A stretch of DNA of 64,000 nucleotides. Origin: Variovorax sp. 679. GTDB taxonomy: Bacteria > Pseudomonadota > Gammaproteobacteria > Burkholderiales > Burkholderiaceae_C. The position numbers were made by a program, and so were the translations under genes. The notes under the pieces were generated by a model. That model was not told the origin of the DNA, did no database searches, and saw nothing but the letters and a program-made list of their open reading frames with translations. The stretch is from contig NZ_RXFS01000003.1 in NCBI RefSeq assembly GCF_003952185.1, forward strand, positions 310,001 through 374,000, read 5' to 3'. Below are positions 42,182-49,286 of the stretch, piece by piece (the stretch's first letter is position 1; each line of letters opens with the position of its first letter).

Positions 42182-44248
42182 ATGTTTGTATTGTTTGAAG
42201 AAGCCGGCAAGTACCTCGGCGGCCGCGTGCTGTCGGAGGCCGAAGCGTCGGCACAGGTCGAGCTCGACACCGGCAAGCGCGTCAAGGTCAAGGGCGCCAA
42301 CATCGTTCTGCGCTTCGAGAAACCGTCGCCCGCCGACTTGATCGCCGAGGGCCGCTCGCTCGCCGCCGCCATGGATCTCGACCTCACCTGGGAATTCGCG
42401 CCCGAGGGCGAATTCGCCTTTGCCGAGCTGGCCGCTGAATATTTCAGCGAAAAGCCCTCGCTCGCCCAGCAGGCAGCCGCCCTGTTCGCGCTGTTCGAGG
42501 CACCGCACTACTTCCGGCGCGCCGGCAAGGGGCGCTTCAAGAAGGCGCCGGCCGAGATCGTGCAGCAGGCGCTGGCCGCCATCGAGAAGAAGAAGGCCGT
42601 CCTGGCGCAGATCGCCGAGTGGGCCGCTCAGCTGGCCGAAGGCGTGTGCCCTGCGCCCGTCCGCGAGCAGCTCTACAAGATTCTCTTCCGCCCCGACAAG
42701 AACGCCCCCGAGTACAAGGCCGTGGTCGAGGCCGCGCGCGCCACGCAGCGCCCGCCGCTCGACCTGCTGGAGCGCGCCGGTGCCATCGATTCGCCCTACC
42801 AGTTCCACTGGCGGCGTTTCCTGTTCGAGAACTTCCCCAAGGGCACGGGCTTCCCCGCGCTCGCGGCGCCCGCCATCGCGGACGACCTGCCGCTGGCCGC
42901 CGGCGTGCAAGCCTTCTCCATCGACGACTCGCAGACCACGGAAATCGACGACGCGCTTTCCGTGCAGGGCCTGGGCACGGGCACCGTCACGGTCGGCATC
43001 CACATCGCCGCGCCGGCCCTGGCGCTCACGCCGGGCAGCGCCATCGACAACGTGGCGCGCGCGCGTATGTCGACGGTCTACATGCCGGGCTACAAGATCA
43101 CGATGTTGCCCGACGAGGTGGTCGACACCTACACGCTGCTAGAAGGCGGCGACCGCCCGGCGGTGTCGCTCTACGCGCGCTTCGACGAAGCCACGCTGGA
43201 ACTGCAGGGCACCGAGACGAAACTGGAGCGCGTGCCCATCGTCGCCAACCTGCGCCATGACCAGCTCGACACCGTCGTCACGCAGCAGTGGCTCGAAGAT
43301 GCATCCTTCCAGGCTGAAGGCACGCCCGAGGCCGCAGCCAGCATGCGCGCCCCACTCTCCTTCCTGTTCCGCCTTGCGAAGCAGCTGAAGGCCCAGCGCG
43401 AGGTGGTGCGCGGCAAGCCGGAGAACTTCAACCGGCCCGACTACAACTTCCGCCTCGTCGGCAACGACGGCGCCGAACCCACCGGCGGCGAACAGGTGCA
43501 GATCAGCACGCGCCAGCGCGGCGCGCCGCTCGACCTGATCGTGTCCGAGGCGATGATCCTGGCCAACAGCAGCTGGGGCGGCTGGCTCGGCGAACTCGGC
43601 GTGCCAGGGCTCTACCGCAGCCAGGCCAGCCTGGCGCCCGGCATCAAGGTGCGAATGGGCACGCGCCCGCTGCCGCACGCCGGCCTGGGCGTGAAGAGCT
43701 ACGCCTGGAGCACCTCGCCGCTGCGCCGCTACACCGACCTGGTGAACCAGTGGCAGATCATCGCCGCCGCGCGCCACGGCAAGACCGCCGCATTGGCCGC
43801 CCCCTTCAAGCCGAAGGATGCCGACCTGTTCTCGATCCTCTCGGGCTTCGACGCGGCCTATGCCGCGTACAACGCCTACCAGGGCGGCATGGAGCGCTTC
43901 TGGACGCTGAAGTACCTGCAACAGCAGGGCATCGCCGAACTGGAAGCCACCGTCATCAAGGACCTGCCCAACGGCGCGCTGGTTCGCGCCGATGCGCTGC
44001 CGCTGGTGTTCCCCGTGGCTGGTCAGCAGGAGCGCGGCGCGCGCCTGCGCGTGAAGCTCGGCGAGATCGACGAGATCGCCCTCGACGTGAGCGGCACCGT
44101 GCTCGAGCGCCTCGATGCGCCCAAGACCGGCGCGGCCGACGGCCAGGAGGGCGACGAGGAGGAAGAGGAAGTGGTTGCGGGCCCGATCGCCATTGCCGTC
44201 GACCTGAACGACAGCGAGGCCGCGCCCGAGGAAAACACGCCAGCATGA
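42182..44248 (+). CDS. RNase II/RNB-family 3'-5' exoribonuclease
   Basis: This 688-residue hydrolytic 3'-5' exonuclease has the RNB catalytic motif SIDDSQTTEIDDALSV (aspartates for magnesium). 'YTLLEGGDRPAVSLYARFD' and 'RRYTDLVNQWQI' are standard RNB text, and a short C-terminal S1-like domain follows. The N-terminal cold-shock-like part is reduced compared with E. coli RNase II/R, and a long Glu-rich acidic tail (EGDEEEEEVV) follows. The start at 42182 gives MFVLFEEAGKYLGG, the normal family N-terminus. Whether it is RNase R- or RNase II-like is not decided. It lies just after a REP-like element and before a TonB-like gene. Confidence 0.93.
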   Translation: MFVLFEEAGKYLGGRVLSEAEASAQVELDTGKRVKVKGANIVLRFEKPSPADLIAEGRSLAAAMDLDLTWEFAPEGEFAFAELAAEYFSEKPSLAQQAAALFALFEAPHYFRRAGKGRFKKAPAEIVQQALAAIEKKKAVLAQIAEWAAQLAEGVCPAPVREQLYKILFRPDKNAPEYKAVVEAARATQRPPLDLLERAGAIDSPYQFHWRRFLFENFPKGTGFPALAAPAIADDLPLAAGVQAFSIDDSQTTEIDDALSVQGLGTGTVTVGIHIAAPALALTPGSAIDNVARARMSTVYMPGYKITMLPDEVVDTYTLLEGGDRPAVSLYARFDEATLELQGTETKLERVPIVANLRHDQLDTVVTQQWLEDASFQAEGTPEAAASMRAPLSFLFRLAKQLKAQREVVRGKPENFNRPDYNFRLVGNDGAEPTGGEQVQISTRQRGAPLDLIVSEAMILANSSWGGWLGELGVPGLYRSQASLAPGIKVRMGTRPLPHAGLGVKSYAWSTSPLRRYTDLVNQWQIIAAARHGKTAALAAPFKPKDADLFSILSGFDAAYAAYNAYQGGMERFWTLKYLQQQGIAELEATVIKDLPNGALVRADALPLVFPVAGQQERGARLRVKLGEIDEIALDVSGTVLERLDAPKTGAADGQEGDEEEEEVVAGPIAIAVDLNDSEAAPEENTPA

Positions 44249-44303
44249 AACCCGGCGGATCGTCGTCCGGAGAAATGATGCGGCCCCTGGAGGAGTTTCG
44301 AGA

Positions 44304-45158
44304 ATGAACTTCAAGGACCTCAGCACGCTGCAGATTGCACTGGGCGTGTCGGTCATTGCGCACGCCGCGCTGCTCGCGGTGCGCTTCGTCGATCCCGAGT
44401 CGTTCAACAAGGTCTTCAGCGACACGCCGCTCGAAGTGATCCTGGTCAACAGCAAGACCAACGACAAGCCCGACCCCGCTGCCCGTCTGCGCGCACAGAC
44501 CTCGCTCGCGGGCGGCGGCGACCTCGACAAGGGCCGCGCGACCAGCCCGCTGCCGCCGTCGAGCTTCACCACCGTCGGCGATTCCTTCGAGGATGCGCAG
44601 CGCAAGGTCGATGCGATGCAGGCCGAGCAGATGCAGATGCTCACCCAGCTCAAGCGCGACCTGGCCGCCATGCCTGCGCCCGATCCGCGCAACCCCGGCG
44701 ACCCGACCGAGGCCACGGCGCAGGAAGAAAAGCGCCGCCAGATGATCAACCTGCTCGCCGAGATCGAGCGGCGCGTGAACGAGGAGAACGCCCGCCCGAA
44801 GAAGCGCTTCCTGAGCCCCTTCACGCGCGAGGCCGCCTTCGCCAGCTACGTGGATTCGCTGCGCCGCCGGGTGGAAGCGCAGGGCACCGCCAATTTCCCG
44901 ACGCTTGCCGGCAAGAAGCTCTACGGCGAACTCACGATGACCATCACGGTCAACTTCGACGGCCGGCTGCTCTCGACGGTGGTCGACGAAAGCTCGGGCG
45001 TTCCGGTACTCGACAAGCGCGCCCAGGCCATCGTGGCCAGCGTGGGCAACTTCGGCACCTTCACCGACGCGATGCGCAAGGAGCACGCCGACCAGATCGT
45101 GATCCGGCCGCACTTCCGCTTCGCGCACGACGGATCGGTCGAACTCTCATCGCAGTAG
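44304..45158 (+). CDS. TonB-family energy transducer-like protein
   Basis: This 284-residue protein has an N-terminal transmembrane anchor (about 10-25, IALGVSVIAHAALLAVRF) and a periplasmic helical region rich in Gln, Glu, Lys and Arg (about 95-180). A C-terminal TonB-like domain follows (about 190-284, KLYGELTMTITVNFDGRLLSTVVDESSGV). TonB proteins normally carry a Pro-rich spacer; here the spacer is helical and charged, which is unusual and may indicate a TonB-like variant with a different partner. It has a strong GGAGGAG site, lies 55 bp after the RNase II gene and 23 bp before aroE. No ExbB/ExbD is nearby. Confidence 0.82.
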   Translation: MNFKDLSTLQIALGVSVIAHAALLAVRFVDPESFNKVFSDTPLEVILVNSKTNDKPDPAARLRAQTSLAGGGDLDKGRATSPLPPSSFTTVGDSFEDAQRKVDAMQAEQMQMLTQLKRDLAAMPAPDPRNPGDPTEATAQEEKRRQMINLLAEIERRVNEENARPKKRFLSPFTREAAFASYVDSLRRRVEAQGTANFPTLAGKKLYGELTMTITVNFDGRLLSTVVDESSGVPVLDKRAQAIVASVGNFGTFTDAMRKEHADQIVIRPHFRFAHDGSVELSSQ

Positions 45159-45181
45159 ACGGAAGACAAGAGGCAGACACC

Positions 45182-46030
45182 ATGGACCTGTACTGCGTCA
45201 TGGGCAACCCGGTCGAGCACAGCCGCTCGCCCCGCATCCACGCCCGCTTCGCCGAGCTTTGCGGCCAGCAGATGGACTACGGCCGCCGGCTGATTCCTCT
45301 CGGCGCGTTCGCCGAAGGCATCTCGGCCTTCCGCAACGAAGCCGCCGAACGCGGCGACACAGCTCGCGGCTGCAACATCACGGTGCCCTTCAAGTTCGAG
45401 GCCGCCGCGCTGGCGCAGCACACCAGCGAGCGCGCCCGGCTCGCGCAGGCGGTGAACACGCTGCGATTCGATGCCAACGGCGGCATCCACGCCGACAACA
45501 CCGACGGCATCGGGCTGGTCAACGACATCGTGCGCAACGCGGCCGTGCCGCTGCAGGGCAAGGCGCTGCTGCTGATCGGCGCGGGTGGCGCGGCGGCCGG
45601 CGTGCTGGGCCCGCTGCTCGATGCGGGCGCCTCGCGCGTCGTGGTGGCGAACCGTACCGTGGACAAGGCCGTCGAGCTGGTGCGCCGGCATGCGGCCATC
45701 GCGCTGCGCCACGGCGCCTCGCTCGAAGCCTGGGCGCTCGACGAAGTGCCGGGCGCCTTCGACGTGGTGGTCAACGCCACCGCCTCCAGCCTCGCGGGCG
45801 ATGCGGTGCCGGTGAAGGCCAGCGTGCTGCGCGAAGGCGGGCTCGCGGTCGACATGATGTACGGCCCGGCCGCGGCGGGCTTCATGGCCTGGGCCGAGGC
45901 GCACGGCGCGGTCGCGCGCGACGGACTCGGCATGCTGGTCGAGCAGGCGGCCGAATCCTTCGAGATCTGGCGCGGCGTGCGCCCCCCCTCCGCACAGGTG
46001 CTGGCCGAAATCCGAGCCGAACTGAAATGA
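45182..46030 (+). CDS. aroE: Shikimate dehydrogenase AroE
   Basis: AroE reduces 3-dehydroshikimate with NADPH. The 282-residue product has the substrate-binding text NPVEHSRSPRIHARF, the catalytic NITVPFK with its Lys, ADNTDGIGL, and the Rossmann glycine-rich loop LLIGAGGAAAGVLG. It belongs to the same pathway as aroG in this window (33792) but in a separate transcript. The stop overlaps the mtgA ATG by 3 bases (ATGA-type). Confidence 0.97.
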   Translation: MDLYCVMGNPVEHSRSPRIHARFAELCGQQMDYGRRLIPLGAFAEGISAFRNEAAERGDTARGCNITVPFKFEAAALAQHTSERARLAQAVNTLRFDANGGIHADNTDGIGLVNDIVRNAAVPLQGKALLLIGAGGAAAGVLGPLLDAGASRVVVANRTVDKAVELVRRHAAIALRHGASLEAWALDEVPGAFDVVVNATASSLAGDAVPVKASVLREGGLAVDMMYGPAAAGFMAWAEAHGAVARDGLGMLVEQAAESFEIWRGVRPPSAQVLAEIRAELK

Positions 46031-46770
46031 AGGCCGTGCTGCGCCTCGTCGCCTGCCTCGCGGTGGCGGGCGTGGCACTCCAGCTTTTCTTCGTGGTGCG
46101 CATCGCGGCGATGGCCGTGGTCGATCCGCAGAGCACCGCGTTCCAGCGCTCCGAGGCTTTCCAGATCGCCGTGCACCAGGGCCGCGACGGCGGCTGGCGC
46201 CAGGAGTGGGTGCCCTACTCGCAGATCAGCGACACGCTCAAGCGCGCCGTCATCGCAAGCGAGGATGCCGGCTTCGTCGACCACAACGGCGTGGAGTGGG
46301 AAGCCATCGAGCGCGCGCGCCAGCGCAACGCCAAGGCCGAGGAACTCGCCGCGAAGCGGGCCGCGCGTGCGGTGGCGCGCGGCAGGCCGGTAAAGCCCGT
46401 GCAGCTGCGCGGCGGCTCCACCATCACGCAGCAGCTCGCGAAGAACCTGCTGCTGTCGGGCGAGCGCACCATGCTGCGCAAGGGGCAGGAGCTGGTGCTC
46501 GCCACGCTGCTCGAAGTGCTGCTCGACAAGCGCCGCATCCTGGAGATCTACCTCAACAACGTCGAGTGGGGCGAAGGCGTGTTCGGCGCCGAGGCGGCCT
46601 CGCAACATTACTTCCGCAAGCCGGCTTCGCGCCTGGGCACCGGCGAGGCGGCGCGCCTCGCGGTGATGCTGCCCAGCCCCAAGTTCTTCGAGCGCCGGAC
46701 CGGCTCGCCCTATCTGAGCGGGCGTGCTTCCACGGTCATGGCGCGGATGCCTGCGGCCGAGCTGCCCTGA
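46027..46770 (+). CDS. mtgA: Monofunctional biosynthetic peptidoglycan transglycosylase MtgA
   Basis: MtgA is a membrane-anchored glycosyltransferase that polymerises lipid II. The 247-residue product has one N-terminal transmembrane helix (about 5-28) and the GT51 domain: catalytic Glu in the first motif (ASEDAGFVDHNGVEW), then RGGSTITQQLAKNLLLS, RKGQELVLATLLEVLLDKRRILEIYLN and WGEGVFGAEAAS. A basic stretch rich in K, A and R (about 100-122) is inserted before the motif STITQQ, longer than usual. It overlaps aroE at its start and the DUF2809 gene (opposite strand) at its end by 35 bp. Confidence 0.95.
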   Translation: MKAVLRLVACLAVAGVALQLFFVVRIAAMAVVDPQSTAFQRSEAFQIAVHQGRDGGWRQEWVPYSQISDTLKRAVIASEDAGFVDHNGVEWEAIERARQRNAKAEELAAKRAARAVARGRPVKPVQLRGGSTITQQLAKNLLLSGERTMLRKGQELVLATLLEVLLDKRRILEIYLNNVEWGEGVFGAEAASQHYFRKPASRLGTGEAARLAVMLPSPKFFERRTGSPYLSGRASTVMARMPAAELP

Positions 46771-47146
46771 AGATGGCCGCGCCGCGCAGGCCCTCGATGG
46801 CCAGCACGGCCGCGAAGCCGATCGTGTAGGCCAGCACATCCCACCAGTCGGCCGTGCTGCCGAGCACGATGCGCAGGGCGCGGTTCGGAATGTGCAGGTG
46901 CCACGCCGCCGCGAGGTACTGGCCGAGCTCGACGACGAGGCCCACGCCTAGCGCAGCCAGCGCCAGCGGCAGCACGCGCGCACCGATGACCGTCTTGAAC
47001 ACGAAGTACACCCACACCACGGCCAGCACGTCGCCGAAGAAGCTGCGCAGCCAGCCCCAGCGCGCGCCGACGGTGGCCAGCAGCAGGAGGACGAGAAACA
47101 GGGCCACGGCCCAGGCCAGAGAAAGAGGATCGAAACGCCATCGCAT
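46736..47146 (-). CDS. DUF2809 membrane protein
   Basis: This is a 136-residue integral membrane protein with four hydrophobic segments and the pattern FGDVLAVVWVYFVFKTVIG followed by RIVLGSTADWWDVLAYTIGF, matching DUF2809. Function unknown. The start is placed at 47146 (MRWRFDP); an ATG four codons upstream (47158) is possible. The 3' end overlaps the mtgA end in convergent orientation (46736-46770). It stands alone on the minus strand within a plus-strand block and starts 22 bp from the start of the divergent PlsC gene. Confidence 0.82.
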   Translation of the reverse strand: MRWRFDPLSLAWAVALFLVLLLLATVGARWGWLRSFFGDVLAVVWVYFVFKTVIGARVLPLALAALGVGLVVELGQYLAAAWHLHIPNRALRIVLGSTADWWDVLAYTIGFAAVLAIEGLRGAAIFRAARPQASAP

Positions 47147-47167
47147 GGCCCGTATCATCGCGCCCAT

Positions 47168-48058
47168 ATGCTGGCAAAGCTCACGGGTTGGTTGCTTCTT
47201 GGGATCGTCCGCTTGCTCACGGGCGCGCAGGCGCGCTGGTATGGCTGTCCGCCGAAGGCCGAGCAGCGCATCTATTTCGCCAATCACCAGAGCCACGCCG
47301 ACCTGGTGATGATCTGGGCGGCGCTGCCCGAAGAGTTGCGCAGCATCACGCGGCCGATTGCCGCGCGCGACTACTGGGCCAACACGCCAGTCAAGCGCTG
47401 GATCACGACGGAGGTGTTCAACGCGGTCTACGTGGAGCGGCAGGCAACGCCCGCCCCGGCGGCACCTGCCGCAGCAGCAGCGCCCGCGATGGCCGAGGCA
47501 CCGCCACCGCCGCCCGCCGTACGCGCAGCCGTTCCCCCACTGGCCGAGCGCATCGAGCCCTCGATGGAACCGCTGCTGCCCCTCACCTCGTACGAGCCGC
47601 CCGCCGAAACCGTACCCGGCGCACAAGGCCGGCTCGACCTGCCCGAGCCCCCTGCTCCACCGCCCGCGCCGCCACCCGAGCCACCTCCGCCCCCGGCGGA
47701 ACCCGAGCCCGCCCCCGTCGCGGCGGCTCCCGCCGTCGATCCGCTCGCCCCGCTCGTCGAGGCCCTGCGCAGCGGCGACTCGATCATCATCTTCCCCGAG
47801 GGCACGCGCGGCCATACCGGCGAGCCGCAAAAATTCAAGTCGGGCCTCTACACGCTGGCCACGATGTTCCCCGAGGTGGTGCTGGTGCCCGCATGGATCG
47901 ACAACGTGCAGCGCGTGATGCCCAAGGGCGAGATCGTGCCCGTGCCCATCCTCTGCTCCGTCACCTTCGGCGCGCCGATCCGCGTCGAGGAAAGCGAGGA
48001 GCGCCGTCCCTTCCTCGACCGGGCGCGCGCCGCCGTGATCGCCTTGCGCGACGTCTGA
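47168..48058 (+). CDS. PlsC-family lysophospholipid acyltransferase with a Pro/Ala-rich insertion
   Basis: This 296-residue acyltransferase would add a fatty acid to lysophosphatidic acid or a similar acceptor. It has the NHxxxxD motif (N39-H40-Q-S-H-A-D45) and the FPEGTR motif (209-214). Between them lies an unusual insertion of about 97 residues (93-189), composed mostly of Pro, Ala and Glu with runs of Pro. An ordinary PlsC would be about 200 residues. The insertion sits where the substrate tunnel and membrane contacts of PlsC fold are expected, so it probably forms a long exposed loop. It starts with an ATG at 47168, 7 bp before the next gene at its end (48058 to 48066), and pairs with a CdsA-like gene. 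Confidence 0.9.
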   Translation: MLAKLTGWLLLGIVRLLTGAQARWYGCPPKAEQRIYFANHQSHADLVMIWAALPEELRSITRPIAARDYWANTPVKRWITTEVFNAVYVERQATPAPAAPAAAAAPAMAEAPPPPPAVRAAVPPLAERIEPSMEPLLPLTSYEPPAETVPGAQGRLDLPEPPAPPPAPPPEPPPPPAEPEPAPVAAAPAVDPLAPLVEALRSGDSIIIFPEGTRGHTGEPQKFKSGLYTLATMFPEVVLVPAWIDNVQRVMPKGEIVPVPILCSVTFGAPIRVEESEERRPFLDRARAAVIALRDV

Positions 48059-48065
48059 CGACGAC

Positions 48066-49055
48066 ATGAACGAATTCCTGCGCAGCCTCAGCCCGACCCA
48101 GCAGGTCGCGGCGCTCTTTCTCATCGTCTTCGGCGTGCTCGCGATCGTGAGCGCCACAGCCTTCTTCCTGAGCTTCAGGGAAAAGCGCAACCCGGTGCAC
48201 GACGCCGCCTGGCAGGCCGAGCTCGCGCACTTCCGCGCCCTGCTGAGCACCACCTGGTTCATGGTGCTGGTCTTCTGGATCGGCTGGGCGCTCGGCGAGA
48301 CCGTGGCCACCGTGCTGTTCGCGCTGATCTCCTTCTTCGCGCTGCGCGAGTTCATCACGCTCTCGCCCACGCGGCGCGGCGACCACCGCAGCCTGATCCT
48401 CGCCTTCTTCGTGGTGCTGCCGATCCAGTTCTGGCTGGTGGCCACGGCGCGCTTCGACCTGTTCACCGTGTTCATCCCGGTCTACGTGTTCCTCGCGATC
48501 CCGGTGACGAGCGCGCTGGCCAACGACCCGAGCCAGTTCCTGGAGCGCAACGCCAAGCTGCAGTGGGGCATCATGGTCTGCGTCTACGGCATGAGCCACG
48601 TGCCGGCACTGCTGCTGCTGAGCTTTCCGGGCTACGAGGGCAAGAGCGCGTTCCTCGTGTTCTTCCTGGTGTTCGTGGTGCAGACCTCGGTGCTGGTGCA
48701 GCACCTGATCTCGCGGCGCATGCAACGCACGCCCTTCGCGCCCAACGTGAGCCGCAGCTTCAACTGGACCAGCTGGGCCATCGGCATCGCGGTGGCGAGC
48801 CTGGTGGGTGCGCTGTTCTCGTTCATCACGCCTTTCAAGTTCGGGCAGGCGCTCGCGGTGTCGGTCATCGCGTGCATCTCGGGGTCGATGGGGCACCTTG
48901 TGATGAAGGCGCTCAAGCGCGACCGGGGCATTCCGAACTGGGGCCAGAAGGGCGTGGGCGTCACGGGTGCGAATGGTCTGCTGGACCGCGTCGATGCGCT
49001 GTGCTTCGCGGCCCCGATCTTCTTCCACTCCATCCGCTGGTACTTCAACGCATGA
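48066..49055 (+). CDS. CdsA-like phosphatidate cytidylyltransferase
   Basis: This 329-residue membrane protein has about eight transmembrane helices. The C-terminal signature region resembles the CDP-diglyceride synthetase pattern: S-x-G-H-x3-KALKRDRGIPNWG...GLLDRVDA. The HGG triplet before the LDR of classical CdsA reads GANG here, so it is a divergent member (YnbB-like). It would convert phosphatidic acid, the product of the upstream PlsC, to CDP-diacylglycerol. It begins 7 bp after that gene. A REP-like tandem duplication begins 6 bp after the stop. Confidence 0.85.
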   Translation: MNEFLRSLSPTQQVAALFLIVFGVLAIVSATAFFLSFREKRNPVHDAAWQAELAHFRALLSTTWFMVLVFWIGWALGETVATVLFALISFFALREFITLSPTRRGDHRSLILAFFVVLPIQFWLVATARFDLFTVFIPVYVFLAIPVTSALANDPSQFLERNAKLQWGIMVCVYGMSHVPALLLLSFPGYEGKSAFLVFFLVFVVQTSVLVQHLISRRMQRTPFAPNVSRSFNWTSWAIGIAVASLVGALFSFITPFKFGQALAVSVIACISGSMGHLVMKALKRDRGIPNWGQKGVGVTGANGLLDRVDALCFAAPIFFHSIRWYFNA

Positions 49056-49060
49056 GACTG

Positions 49061-49150
49061 GCTCACCCCCAGGCTTCGCGCACTTCGTGTCGCTACGCCA
49101 CCCCCCTTGCAGGGGGCAATACCTACGGCCCGGCAGAGCCGGTTCCGCGG
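49061..49150. repeat. REP-like repeat, copy B1
   Basis: 90 bp beginning GCTCACCCCCAGGCTTCGCG and ending GCCGGTTCCGCGG. It is identical over its whole length to copy B2 (49159-49248). Same family as copy A (42049) and C (56864). Confidence 0.93.
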
Positions 49151-49158
49151 GGGCCGGA

Positions 49159-49248
49159 GCTCACCCCCAGGCTTCGCGCACTTCGTGTCGCTACGCCACC
49201 CCCCTTGCAGGGGGCAATACCTACGGCCCGGCAGAGCCGGTTCCGCGG
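49159..49248. repeat. REP-like repeat, copy B2
   Basis: A perfect direct repeat of copy B1, offset by 98 bp with 8 bp between. It lies between the convergent CdsA-like (+) and TPR (-) genes. Confidence 0.93.
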
Positions 49249-49286
49249 TATTCCCTTGAAGAGACACTGACGCGCCGTGCGCTGAT

